DNA of 8,347 nt from Thiomargarita sp. (GTDB lineage: Bacteria; Pseudomonadota; Gammaproteobacteria; Beggiatoales; Beggiatoaceae), in the NCBI GenBank assembly GCA_020721025.1, contig DYNO01000036.1:12737-21083 (forward strand). The letters run 5' to 3'. The position numbers and the translations under genes are program-made. The notes beneath the pieces are model-generated. The model worked only from the letters and a program-made list of their open reading frames with translations. It had not been told where the DNA came from and did not search any database. Positions 1 to 7,597 of the stretch are shown here, piece after piece; position 1 is the first letter of the stretch, and each line of letters opens with the position of its first letter.

Positions 1-44
1 TTGACGACAAATCTCAGACTAAACAACCTAACAAGCGAATAATC

Positions 45-653
45 ATGGCTTTTTCTGATTACACCACGTTACAAAAATTAAATTGTGAATTGGGCATTAC
101 GCACAAAAGACAAAAATTATTTACGCAAATCAATCGGATAGTGCCTTCTACCAAGTTATTAGAAGATTTACAAGAAGCGCGGGATTACTACAGTTTGACT
201 ACGGAAAAAGCCAAATCTGAATTTTTAATTACGCCAATGTTGCGAGAAATTCGCCGAACTCACCTTGACAGCGTGGGAATATTTTCAGGTGTAAATTTAG
301 ATTCACCGATTGCGGGACTGAGCGGTTTTTGTGATTTTATTTTGTCCCATCGTCCTGAAACTGTTGAGTTAACCGCGCCGATTTGCTGCCTCGTTGAAGC
401 GAAAAATCGAACGCTTGAGGAAGGTTTCGCCCAATGTGCGGCGGAAATGTATGCGGCTATTTTGTTCAATGAATCCAGTGGCAAGTTGCATCAATTTATG
501 TATGGCTGCGTCACCAATGGTTATGACTGGAATTTCTTGCGCTTGGAAAATCAAGTGCTTCAAATAGATACCGAACGTTTTTTTCTCAATCAAGTAGAGG
601 AAATTTTAGGAGTATTTCAGATAATCATTGAAAACTCATCCAATGTCGCGTAA
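45..653 (+). CDS. Uncharacterised PD-(D/E)XK nuclease-like protein, 202 aa
   Basis: The function is unknown. A short protein with a pattern typical of the PD-(D/E)XK nuclease fold: an acidic residue in a helix (E59 in SEFLITPMLRE), D97 in the strand GFCDFIL, and E118-x-K120 in the strand CCLVEAKN, followed by a helix with Q130 (AQCAAEMYAA). This spacing is what a D...ExK catalytic core would need, so metal-dependent nucleic-acid cleavage is possible but not shown. The ATG at 45 is chosen because MAFSDYTTL resembles the start of a family I recall from cyanobacteria (MxFSDFKT...). The frame is, however, open back to the left edge, so an upstream start cannot be excluded. No clear Shine-Dalgarno is visible. 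No methylase or specificity subunit is nearby, so a restriction system is not supported. The next gene follows after 9 bp and may be co-transcribed. The reading frame is sure; the fold is fairly likely; the role is unknown. Confidence 0.8.
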   Translation: MAFSDYTTLQKLNCELGITHKRQKLFTQINRIVPSTKLLEDLQEARDYYSLTTEKAKSEFLITPMLREIRRTHLDSVGIFSGVNLDSPIAGLSGFCDFILSHRPETVELTAPICCLVEAKNRTLEEGFAQCAAEMYAAILFNESSGKLHQFMYGCVTNGYDWNFLRLENQVLQIDTERFFLNQVEEILGVFQIIIENSSNVA

Positions 654-662
654 ATTGAAAAT

Positions 663-1604
663 ATGACACAAAAATTGCTGTTGACTATCGCCATAATTGG
701 GATAACTTGTTGCTTTAGCTTGTTTATTTTTCCCAATTTCGGAACACTGGCAACGCCTGCCCCCCAACCAACTGCGGCTGATGGCAATTTTCCCCGCCAA
801 TTTGACAATGGAACTGGGAGAATTACCACTATTTCACAACCACCGCAACGCATTGTTTCACAAACTTTAGTGACCGATGAAATTTTGCTCGCGATTTGTC
901 CGCCAGAACGTATTGCCGCATTGAGTTCATTGGCAACAGATTCTCATTACAGCAATATTGTTGAAATTGCACAAAAATTAGGACGAACGGTGCATAATCT
1001 TGAGCAATTATTAGCGTTGCAACCCGATTTGGTGCTGGCGGCGCGTTATAACCGGGCGGAATTATTGACGTTATTAAACCAAGTTCAGATTCCTGCGATA
1101 CAATTAAATCATTTCAATCAATTGCAAGACATTCAAGAAAATATTCGCCTAGTGGGTGAAGCGATTGGCGAAGAAATCCGAGCGAACGCATTGATTTATC
1201 AGATGAATATTCAACTGGCAACCATTCAATCAAAAATTCCCAAAGATCAACCGCCTCGCGTGATGTCGTATTCTCTTGAAGGATTTACCGCGGGACAAGA
1301 CACCAGTTTTGATGCTATGTTGCAGGCAATTGGGGCGATTAATGTGAGTGCCAAGCATGGAATTCGCGGCGTTGTCAATATTAGCAGCGAACAACTGATT
1401 GAATGGCAACCAGATTTTATTGTGGTGGGTGCTACTTTGGAACAATTTGCCACAACATTGCAACAGTTACAAACCCAACCGGCGTTTAACGCATTGAAAG
1501 GAAAAATAATTTTATTAGAACAACGCCATTTGCTCACTGCATCGCACCACATTCTATCAGCGATTGAACAGTTAGCACAAAAAATTTACTTTACCCATCA
1601 ATAA
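663..1604 (+). CDS. Periplasmic substrate-binding protein, ABC transporter (FecB/BtuF, TroA-like)
   Basis: A probable exported binding protein that delivers a metal-chelate ligand (cobalamin, haem or iron-siderophore) to an ABC importer. Residues 4-25 form one hydrophobic stretch after a short MTQK start, which looks like a Sec signal peptide. GITCC does not fit a lipobox because T precedes the cysteine, so cleavage near residues 28-35 (LATPAP) is more likely than lipidation. The mature part has the family pattern: PPQRIVSQTLVTDEILLAI (60-78), matching the usual PxRIVSLxPxxTEILxAL; NLEQLLALQPDLVLA (112-126); a long linking helix around 155-190; then a second lobe with EQLIEWQPDFIVV (243-255). 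The length of 313 aa is normal. The ATG at 663 starts directly at the signal peptide. No permease or ATPase gene is adjacent, so the ligand cannot be assigned and the partner must lie elsewhere. The fold is confident; the substrate is not. Confidence 0.85.
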   Translation: MTQKLLLTIAIIGITCCFSLFIFPNFGTLATPAPQPTAADGNFPRQFDNGTGRITTISQPPQRIVSQTLVTDEILLAICPPERIAALSSLATDSHYSNIVEIAQKLGRTVHNLEQLLALQPDLVLAARYNRAELLTLLNQVQIPAIQLNHFNQLQDIQENIRLVGEAIGEEIRANALIYQMNIQLATIQSKIPKDQPPRVMSYSLEGFTAGQDTSFDAMLQAIGAINVSAKHGIRGVVNISSEQLIEWQPDFIVVGATLEQFATTLQQLQTQPAFNALKGKIILLEQRHLLTASHHILSAIEQLAQKIYFTHQ

Positions 1605-1635
1605 GTTAAATTGCAACCGACCACGACTCCACAAG

Positions 1636-2652
1636 ATGAATACCGATATCGTCAAATCCTTACTCTTTCGTTTACCTCCTGAATCTGCCCACCACCTCGC
1701 GCTACATGCCCTCAATTTAGCCTATGCTTCTGGAATTTCTCGTTTTTTATTTGGCACACCGCCACCGGCTCCGCGCACGGTGATGGGCTTACATTTTCCC
1801 AATCCGATTGGTTTAGCCGCGGGATTTGATAAAAATGCCGAATGTATCAATGGGTTGGGAAGTTTGGGTTTTGGTTTTCTCGAAGTCGGCACGGTGACTC
1901 CCCATCCACAAACAGGAAATCCGCTCCCTCGTTTATTTCGTCTGCCAGAATCTCGCGCAGTGATTAATCGCATGGGTTTCAATAACTTGGGTGTAGAACA
2001 TCTGATTAAAAATGTGCAGCAACGACGGTATTCGGGAATTTTGGGGATCAATTTGGGCAAAAATGCCACGACTCCGCTGGAAAATGCGGTTGATGATTAT
2101 CTCTATGGATTACAACGAGTTTATCCCCATGCCGATTACATCACCATCAATATTTCTTCGCCCAATACCAAGAATTTGCGGCAGTTACAACACGCTGACG
2201 AATTACAGCAAATGTTACAAGTGTTAAAAAATGCTCAAACGACCTTGGCAAAAACGCATCAAAAATACGTGCCGCTGGTGTTGAAAATTGCTCCAGATTT
2301 AACTCAGCCAGAAATTGTCACTATCGCACAAATTTGTTTAGAAAATCAGATGGATGGAATTATTGCCACCAATACGACATTATCTCGAATGGGCGTAGAA
2401 TCTGTGCAACATGGGCAGGAAACCGGCGGATTGAGCGGCGCGCCCTTGACCACACAAGCTACGGAAGTTGTGCGATTACTGACCCAAACCTTGCAAGATA
2501 AAATCCCTGTGATTGCCTCTGGTGGCGTGATGACCGTTGCCGATGTGCAGGAAAAATTTGCTGCGGGGGCGAGTTTGGTACAAATTTATACGGGTTTGAT
2601 TTACCAAGGCACAGGATTGGTGCGTCAAGCGGTCGCAGCCGTCGCAAAATAG
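1636..2652 (+). CDS. pyrD: Dihydroorotate dehydrogenase (quinone), class 2
   Basis: Oxidises dihydroorotate to orotate, the fourth step of pyrimidine synthesis, passing electrons through FMN to membrane quinone. The 338 aa length is close to the 336 aa of E. coli PyrD. The N-terminal helical part (about 1-40, LLFRLPPESAHHLALHAL) is the membrane-associating extension that marks class 2. Then come NPIGLAAGFDKNAE (56-69), FLEVGTVTPHPQTGNPLPRLFRLPE (81-105), NRMGFNN (111-117) and GINLGKN (137-143). NISSPNT at 172-178 carries the catalytic-base serine, S175 as in E. coli. LKIAPDL (216-222), ATNTT (244-248), GGLSGAPL (264-271) and IASGGV (293-298) complete the FMN and phosphate sites. All expected motifs are present, so the enzyme should be active. 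It lies 31 bp after the binding-protein gene and 75 bp before thrC; no functional link to either is implied. Confidence 0.97.
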   Translation: MNTDIVKSLLFRLPPESAHHLALHALNLAYASGISRFLFGTPPPAPRTVMGLHFPNPIGLAAGFDKNAECINGLGSLGFGFLEVGTVTPHPQTGNPLPRLFRLPESRAVINRMGFNNLGVEHLIKNVQQRRYSGILGINLGKNATTPLENAVDDYLYGLQRVYPHADYITINISSPNTKNLRQLQHADELQQMLQVLKNAQTTLAKTHQKYVPLVLKIAPDLTQPEIVTIAQICLENQMDGIIATNTTLSRMGVESVQHGQETGGLSGAPLTTQATEVVRLLTQTLQDKIPVIASGGVMTVADVQEKFAAGASLVQIYTGLIYQGTGLVRQAVAAVAK

Positions 2653-2727
2653 TCAAAATCACGCCCTTGTACCATCACACGCGCTAAAATGACGCTCACA
2701 TTCACCACTTATTGACATGAAAATTCT

Positions 2728-3804
2728 ATGATTCCTAGTTCTCGTTACACAGGCTTAATTGATAAATATCGTGACCGGTTGCCGATTCACGACGATACTC
2801 GCATTATTAGCCTCTGTGAAGGCAATACACCATTGATTCGCTTGAATAATATTCCACGAGATTTGCAAAAAGAGGTGGTAATTTATGTTAAATACGAAGG
2901 ACTAAATCCCACAGGTTCATTTAAAGATCGCGGCATGACGATGGCGATTACCAAGGCAGTTGAGTCGGGTAGCAAGGCGGTGATCTGCGCTTCAACGGGC
3001 AATACTTCGGCTTCGGCGGCGGCTTATGCGGCTCGTGCGGGAATTCAAGCCTTTGTTTTGATTCCTGATGGCAAAATTGCCCAAGGTAAACTCGCGCAAG
3101 CGATGATGCACGGTTCAATTGTTATCCAAATTGAAGGTAATTTTGATGATGGCATGGAATTGGTCAAACAGATGGCAGCGGAAGCTCCTGTTACGATTGT
3201 TAATTCTATCAATCCGTATCGTTTACAAGGTCAGAAAACTGCCGCGTTTGAAATCGTTGAAGCCTTGGGACGGGCTCCCGATTATCACTGTTTGCCTGTG
3301 GGAAATGCCGGTAATATCTCTGCGTATTGGATGGGCTATTCCGAATATTTTACCGATGGAATCATTGGAAAACGTCCAGTGATGTGTGGTTATCAAGCCA
3401 ATAAATCCGCGCCCTTTTTACGTGGTCATGCGGTGGAAAATCCGGAAACGGTGGCGACCGCAATTCGCATCGGTAATCCACAAAGTTGGGATAAGGCGTG
3501 GGCAGCACAGCAAGAATCAGGCGGTTGGTTCGATGAATTTTCGGATGAGGAGATTTTAGCCGCGCAGAAATTATTGGCAGAGCGCGAGGGGATTTTCTGT
3601 GAACCGGCTTCTGCGATTTCCATTGCTGGGGCGATTCGTGACATCAAGAGCGGTAAAATTCCAGAAGGTAGTGTGGTTGCTTGTACTTTAACGGGACATG
3701 GTTTAAAAGACCCAGACACCGCGATTAAACAAAGTACCGCCCCTGTATTGAAGGTGAAAGCGGAATTGGCAGTAGTGAAAGCAGTGATTTTGCAAAATAT
3801 GTGA
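2728..3804 (+). CDS. thrC: Threonine synthase (PLP-dependent, short type)
   Basis: Converts O-phosphohomoserine to threonine with pyridoxal phosphate, the last step of threonine synthesis, in the cytoplasm. The 358 aa length fits the short form found in Bacillus and Thermus rather than the longer enzyme of E. coli. The N-terminus MIPSSRYTGLIDKYRDRLP is typical of this subfamily and supports the ATG at 2728. Motifs in order: LCEGNTPLIRL (29-39); PTGSFKDRG (61-69) with the Schiff-base lysine K66; ASTGNTSASAAAYAARAG (88-105); NSINPYRLQGQKTAAFEI (159-176); the PLP-phosphate loop LPVGNAGNIS (189-198); and TLTGHGLKD (320-328) near the pyridine nitrogen. All key residues are present. The gene is the last of the + strand run and is not next to hom or thrB, its usual pathway partners. 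A 75-bp gap precedes it, without a convincing promoter. Confidence 0.96.
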   Translation: MIPSSRYTGLIDKYRDRLPIHDDTRIISLCEGNTPLIRLNNIPRDLQKEVVIYVKYEGLNPTGSFKDRGMTMAITKAVESGSKAVICASTGNTSASAAAYAARAGIQAFVLIPDGKIAQGKLAQAMMHGSIVIQIEGNFDDGMELVKQMAAEAPVTIVNSINPYRLQGQKTAAFEIVEALGRAPDYHCLPVGNAGNISAYWMGYSEYFTDGIIGKRPVMCGYQANKSAPFLRGHAVENPETVATAIRIGNPQSWDKAWAAQQESGGWFDEFSDEEILAAQKLLAEREGIFCEPASAISIAGAIRDIKSGKIPEGSVVACTLTGHGLKDPDTAIKQSTAPVLKVKAELAVVKAVILQNM

Positions 3805-3891
3805 AATGCGTCAAAATGGTCGGAATCCACGTTTTAATTGAAATCAAGCCATCAAATTAAAATTTGGACTCTGAGCATTTTGAAAATCAAT

Positions 3892-3984
3892 CAGTTGAAT
3901 ATTTCTGAACGCATTTTTTAGAATGATGAAACAAGTTTGAGATTGAGAATTTTCATTGCTTCAGTCCATCAATATTTTCAACTG
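3892..3984. repeat. Imperfect inverted repeat in the thrC/hyfF convergent spacer (outer pair)
   Basis: CAGTTGAATATT at 3892-3903 is the reverse complement of AATATT-CAACTG at 3971-3984, apart from two extra T residues in the right arm. The arms are AT-rich and about 67 bp apart, so this may be decayed repeat sequence rather than a working hairpin. The spacer also holds a small palindrome, CAAATTAAAATTTG, at 3853-3866. Confidence 0.35.
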
Positions 3985-4009
3985 GTTAATTTCACAATGG
4001 GAAAATTCT
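3946..4009. repeat. Imperfect inverted repeat in the thrC/hyfF convergent spacer (inner pair)
   Basis: AGAATTTTC at 3946-3954 pairs perfectly with GAAAATTCT at 4001-4009. After a two-base GG bulge the pairing continues with ATTG (3955-3958) and CAAT (3995-3998). The loop is about 36 bases. The site lies between the convergent ends of thrC and hyfF, where a shared terminator would be expected, but there is no GC-rich stem with a T run. It interleaves with the 3892-3984 pair, so the two cannot both form. Confidence 0.45.
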
Positions 4010-4043
4010 AACTATCTGAAATCATTGTAAATAACACACAAAC

Positions 4044-5522
4044 TCACAGCGACTCTTTCCACGGCAAACTCCCCGTAATTAATTCGGTCGCCTGTTCAAA
4101 CCAACCTGCCAAAAATCCGGGAATCGCCAATCCCAACCACAATACTAGCATTAATTGCAGAATCACTGGTAACATATTGGCGCGCACCGCTTTTTGTTCG
4201 GCAGGCGGTTCTCCATACACCATCGGCTGAATATTTTTAAACAATCCCGCAAATGCTACAGCCAATCCGACCAGCAATAACACCGTGAGCCACGGGTAAC
4301 TTTTCATCGTTGCGACTAACAATAAGAATTCACTGGTAAATAATCCAAACGGTGGAAAACCGGCAATCGCAGTCGTGCCCATCAATAAACCCCATCCTAC
4401 TTCTGGTTGGGTGCGAATCAAGCCACGAATTTTACTGATAGATTGTGTGCCAGCAATGTGGGTTGCATGTCCTACGGTGATAAAAATTGCTGATTTTGTT
4501 AAAGAATGTACCGTCATGTGCAGCAATGCCCCAAACGTTGCTAAGGGGGTACCTATCCCAAATGCAAAGGTCATCAATCCCATGTGTTCGATAGAAGAGT
4601 AGCTGAATAAGCGTTTGATATCGTATTGTCGATGCAAAAATAACGCGGCGACTAGGAACGATAACATGCCAAAACCCATCATCAAATGTCCAGCCAATTC
4701 ATTATGTAACGATCCATCAACTAAGACTTTCATCCGCACTAACGCGTATAACGCGACATTGAGCAATAATCCGGACAAAACCGCTGACATCGGGGTGGGC
4801 CCTTCGGAGTGCGCGTCGGGCAACCAATTGTGCAAGGGGACTAAACCGACTTTTGTGCCGTAACCCACTAATAAGAATACAAATGCGATGCTGACGACTG
4901 CGGGATCAAGTTGGTGGGCATGTTCATACAATACACTCCACAGCAACGCATCATTATGATCGGGAATGAATTTTTCCGCAGCAAAGTATAATAAAATCGT
5001 CCCGAACAGGGCTTGTGCAATTCCCACGCCACAGAGAATAAAATATTTCCACGCAGCTTCAATAGATTCTGGGGTACGATACAAACTGACTAATAACACG
5101 GTTGCTAAGGTGGCGGCTTCCATCGCGACCCATAAAATCCCCAAGTTATTCGTCATTAATGCCAACAGCATCGCAAAAATAAACGCTTGGTACATGGTGT
5201 AATAAACCCGCATTTGTGGCAAACTCACCCGTTTACGTTCTACTTCGTATGCCATGTACGGACGCGAGAAAATTGCAGTATTCAGACCGACAAAGGTTGT
5301 TAATACAATGAGATAGACATTGAATGCGTCGATATAGAACAATCGGTTTGCAGAAAGCTGGGGACCCTGATATAACACTTCCAATGCCAATGTCAACGAT
5401 GCACAAAAAGTTAAGAAAATCATCACGATATTTAACCAACCCGCGCCTCGTCCGTGCGTGACCAGTGTCAATAAAATAATTCCCGCCAAAGGGATGAATA
5501 AAACTAAATATAAGCTATTCAA
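4044..5522 (-). CDS. hyfF: HyfF-like proton-translocating membrane subunit (NuoL/M/N, Mrp antiporter family)
   Basis: A polytopic inner-membrane protein of the proton-antiporter family, equivalent to component F of hydrogenase 4 and related to NuoL/M/N of Complex I. About 14 hydrophobic segments span its 492 aa. The core motif GTKVGLVPLHNWLPDAHSEG (222-241) is diagnostic. Candidate channel residues, by my own alignment from memory with NuoL and NuoM, are E135 in WVAMEA (TM5), K224 (TM7), H335/H339/K343 in HMTVHSLTKSAIF, and E398 in LFTSEFLLL (TM12). N255 replaces the TM8 lysine of NuoM. DIKRLFSYSSIEHMG (301-315) is also conserved in the family. The start is TTG at 5522: the frame has a stop at 5541-5543, no ATG lies between, and a good ribosome site precedes it. 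It overlaps hyfE by 8 bp, so the two are probably translationally coupled. It would pump protons only within a larger complex, and no catalytic subunit is encoded nearby. It is the last gene of the - strand run. Confidence 0.9.
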   Translation of the reverse strand: MNSLYLVLFIPLAGIILLTLVTHGRGAGWLNIVMIFLTFCASLTLALEVLYQGPQLSANRLFYIDAFNVYLIVLTTFVGLNTAIFSRPYMAYEVERKRVSLPQMRVYYTMYQAFIFAMLLALMTNNLGILWVAMEAATLATVLLVSLYRTPESIEAAWKYFILCGVGIAQALFGTILLYFAAEKFIPDHNDALLWSVLYEHAHQLDPAVVSIAFVFLLVGYGTKVGLVPLHNWLPDAHSEGPTPMSAVLSGLLLNVALYALVRMKVLVDGSLHNELAGHLMMGFGMLSFLVAALFLHRQYDIKRLFSYSSIEHMGLMTFAFGIGTPLATFGALLHMTVHSLTKSAIFITVGHATHIAGTQSISKIRGLIRTQPEVGWGLLMGTTAIAGFPPFGLFTSEFLLLVATMKSYPWLTVLLLVGLAVAFAGLFKNIQPMVYGEPPAEQKAVRANMLPVILQLMLVLWLGLAIPGFLAGWFEQATELITGSLPWKESL

Positions 5523-6201
5523 GATTTTTTTCCACCTCAGTTAAACGATTCATGCGATCAACGTCCAATGTGTCCAAACTTTCACGAATATGGAAGAAAA
5601 ACACACCAAAGAGTACCGCCGCGACCAATACGTCAAAAGCAATCCCTAATTCCACAATCATCGGCATTCCATAGGTGGAAACCAATGCAGCGAAAAATAA
5701 GCCATTTTCCATCGCCATAAATCCCACCACTTGACTAATCGCTTGACGGCGAGCAATGATCAACAGCATGGATAATAGCACATTTGCCATACTGATCGCG
5801 ATAGTGTTGCGTGTCACGAGGGTGGAAAGCTGTTCAATTGGTAGGGCGACATAGTAGCTGAAAATCACCAAGGCAACCCCGCCGGTTAAAATAAGTGCTG
5901 GATTTTCAATCGCTTCTGCTTCATGATGCAAATTAAGGCGGAATACATGTTGTCGTAATAGCCAAGGAATGAAGAGGACTTTGAGCCCAAAGGCTAATAA
6001 AGCCGAGATATAGAGGTGATGTTGATGCGATACCAAGGCAACCAAGATAGTTGTGATGGTCAATAGCGTGCCTTGAATGGCGAAGATGTTGATTAAACTC
6101 AATAATCTATTTTGTGCTAACAGTGCAAACGAGGTGTATAAAATCAACGAGGGCAGTACCAAGATCGCCTGTTCATACAGTGTCAATGTGGTCAGTTTCA
6201 T
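5515..6201 (-). CDS. hyfE: HyfE-like hydrogenase-4 membrane subunit (NuoK-like C-terminus)
   Basis: A 228 aa inner-membrane protein matching component E of hydrogenase 4 (E. coli HyfE is of similar size). About seven hydrophobic segments are visible (roughly 12-30, 34-56, 64-82, 102-120, 132-150, 157-175 and 181-204). The C-terminal half, with GFMAMENGLFFAAL (160-173) and VELGIAFDVLVAAVLFGV (183-200), is the NuoK/MrpC-like part. E165 and E185 are buried acids that could take part in proton transfer. The tail after 205 is charged and cytoplasmic-like. It precedes hyfF and overlaps it by 8 bp, the same E-F order as in hyf operons. In those operons hyfB and hyfC-type genes normally lie upstream and the large-subunit gene hyfG downstream. 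Here mnmE lies 64 bp upstream and hyfF is followed by the convergent thrC, so the pair stands alone. The family is confident; the parent complex is unknown. Confidence 0.88.
   Translation of the reverse strand: MKLTTLTLYEQAILVLPSLILYTSFALLAQNRLLSLINIFAIQGTLLTITTILVALVSHQHHLYISALLAFGLKVLFIPWLLRQHVFRLNLHHEAEAIENPALILTGGVALVIFSYYVALPIEQLSTLVTRNTIAISMANVLLSMLLIIARRQAISQVVGFMAMENGLFFAALVSTYGMPMIVELGIAFDVLVAAVLFGVFFFHIRESLDTLDVDRMNRLTEVEKNLE
5532..5538 (-). promoter_or_regulatory. Ribosome binding site that fixes the TTG start of hyfF
   Basis: GAGGTGG on the - strand lies 9 bases before the TTG at 5522, inside the end of hyfE. It is the clearest Shine-Dalgarno among the starts inspected; most genes here have none that is obvious. 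It supports initiation at TTG, which would otherwise be an uncertain call. The seven bases between it and ATC-TTG are an uninterrupted A7 run. Confidence 0.7.
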
Positions 6202-6265
6202 GGTGTCTCATTTGAATGATGTCAATTTTAAGCGTCATTTAAAGGATGTTAAAACAATCGGTTGC

Positions 6266-7597
6266 CTACTTACCTAAACAAAAAGTTGCAAAAATCCGCC
6301 CTAGCAAGTCTTCGGTCGAAAATTCGCCGGTAATTTCATTTAATGCTTGTTGCGCTTGACGCAATTCTTCAGCCAATAATTCTGCTTGTCGAGTCTGTAC
6401 TAAATTTTCACACTGAAATAATGCCGTTTGCGCCCGTTGCAATGCGTCCAAATGCCGGCGGCGCGCTAAAAATGTACCTTCGGCGGTGTGATGTAGCCCA
6501 ATTTTTTGCTTAAGTAATTGTTTCAATTCATGAATACCGTCACCCGTTTTCGCAGATAGATAAATAATATCAGACTCTTTCAAACCCGCGGGATGTCCGA
6601 TTTTATCAATTTTATTGCGAATAATGAGGTGATGGGGGGGCAATTCACTTAACCACTCTCCCTCAATCGAGTCGCTCGGATGGCGTTCATCCAAAATAAT
6701 GAGCACCAAATCGGCTTCCTGCACTGCCAATTGAGTGCGCCGAATGCCTTCTTGTTCAACCACATCGCTCGTTTCGCGCAAGCCGGCAGTATCCACAATA
6801 TGCACCGGTACCCCGTCTAATTGAATCATATCTCGCACCACATCACGCGTCGTCCCTGCAATCTCGGTGACAATTGCGGTGGGTCTGCCGGCTAATTGGT
6901 TGAGTAGGCTGGATTTTCCAACATTCGGCTCACCAATCAAGGCAATCCGCACGCCTTCTTTCAATAAAAATCCCTGTTGGGCTTGATCGAAAATTTGGGC
7001 AATAGATTCAATTAGTTGAGTTATTTTTGTGGCAACTTGCCCGTCAGCGAGTAAGTCGATTTCTTCGTCAGGAAAATCAATTCCCGCTTCGATATAGGTG
7101 CGTAACCAAATCAGTTCATCAACCAGTAGATTGATTTTTTTAGAAAATTCGCCATCCAACGACCGCAATGCACTACGCGCCGCCTGTTCGGAACTGCTGT
7201 CAATCAGATCGGCAATGGCTTCGGCTTGAGTTAAGTCTATCTTTCCATTGAGAAAAGCTCGTTCCGAGAATTCGCCCGGACGTGCCAGACGTACCCCTAA
7301 TTGTAACACAGCTTGCAGCAACATATCGAGAATGACAATTCCGCCATGTCCTTGTAATTCAAGCAAATGTTCGCCAGTGAATGAATGAGGCGCAGGAAAA
7401 TACAGGGCAATGCCGTGATCAAGGGTGTCGCCCTGTTGATTTTTGAAATGATGGAAGGTCGCAACGCGGGGCGCGGGCAGTTTGCCGAGTAAAATTTCAG
7501 CAAGATGAGGCACTTGGTCACCAGAGATACGCACGATGCCAATTCCACCACGTCCCAAGGGGGTTGCAATCGCAGCGATAGTATCGGTATTATTCAT
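6266..7597 (-). CDS. mnmE: tRNA uridine-5-carboxymethylaminomethyl(34) synthesis GTPase MnmE
   Basis: With MnmG, this GTPase modifies the wobble uridine (U34) of certain tRNAs using a methylene-tetrahydrofolate-derived carbon. All parts are visible in the 443 aa product. The N-terminal folate-binding domain starts DTIAAIATPLGRGGIGIVRISG. The helical domain contains RPGEFSERAFLNGKIDLTQAEAIADLI (106-132). The inserted G domain has GEPNVGKSS (222-230), AGTTRD (247-252), DTAG (269-272), NKID (328-331) and SAK (348-350). The C-terminus is CLGK, the family's C-x-G-K end with catalytic Cys440. The start is placed at ATG 7597, where family proteins begin. An in-frame ATG at 7621 would add eight residues (MCDKLLIL) not usual in the family. 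The gene overlaps the end of hslR by 8 bp, which implies co-transcription. It is not beside yidC/rnpA/rpmH, where mnmE often lies in gammaproteobacteria. Confidence 0.96.
   Translation of the reverse strand: MNNTDTIAAIATPLGRGGIGIVRISGDQVPHLAEILLGKLPAPRVATFHHFKNQQGDTLDHGIALYFPAPHSFTGEHLLELQGHGGIVILDMLLQAVLQLGVRLARPGEFSERAFLNGKIDLTQAEAIADLIDSSSEQAARSALRSLDGEFSKKINLLVDELIWLRTYIEAGIDFPDEEIDLLADGQVATKITQLIESIAQIFDQAQQGFLLKEGVRIALIGEPNVGKSSLLNQLAGRPTAIVTEIAGTTRDVVRDMIQLDGVPVHIVDTAGLRETSDVVEQEGIRRTQLAVQEADLVLIILDERHPSDSIEGEWLSELPPHHLIIRNKIDKIGHPAGLKESDIIYLSAKTGDGIHELKQLLKQKIGLHHTAEGTFLARRRHLDALQRAQTALFQCENLVQTRQAELLAEELRQAQQALNEITGEFSTEDLLGRIFATFCLGK

Noticed and set aside
1..42. A frame open from the left edge to TAA at 40-42 that might be the end of an upstream gene
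   Set aside because: Only 13 codons with no recognisable sequence; a second frame is also open to the edge, so chance cannot be excluded.
1722..2069. A 115-codon - strand open frame inside pyrD
   Set aside because: It lies opposite conserved PyrD motifs, and its basic, proline-rich translation is typical of an antisense shadow.
2653..2727. TTGACA at 2712-2717 as a -35 box, and TTGTAC/TAAAAT further upstream, before thrC
   Set aside because: TTGACA is only 10 bases before the start codon, and the upstream pair is spaced 12 bases apart, too short for a promoter.
4375..5202. Several + strand open frames inside hyfF
   Set aside because: They are opposite a clearly conserved membrane protein, have no family features, and are shadow frames.
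6202..6265. Possible promoter for hyfE (TTGTTT and TAAAAT on the - strand)
   Set aside because: The spacing is about 21 bases and both hexamers are weak; read-through from mnmE is just as likely.
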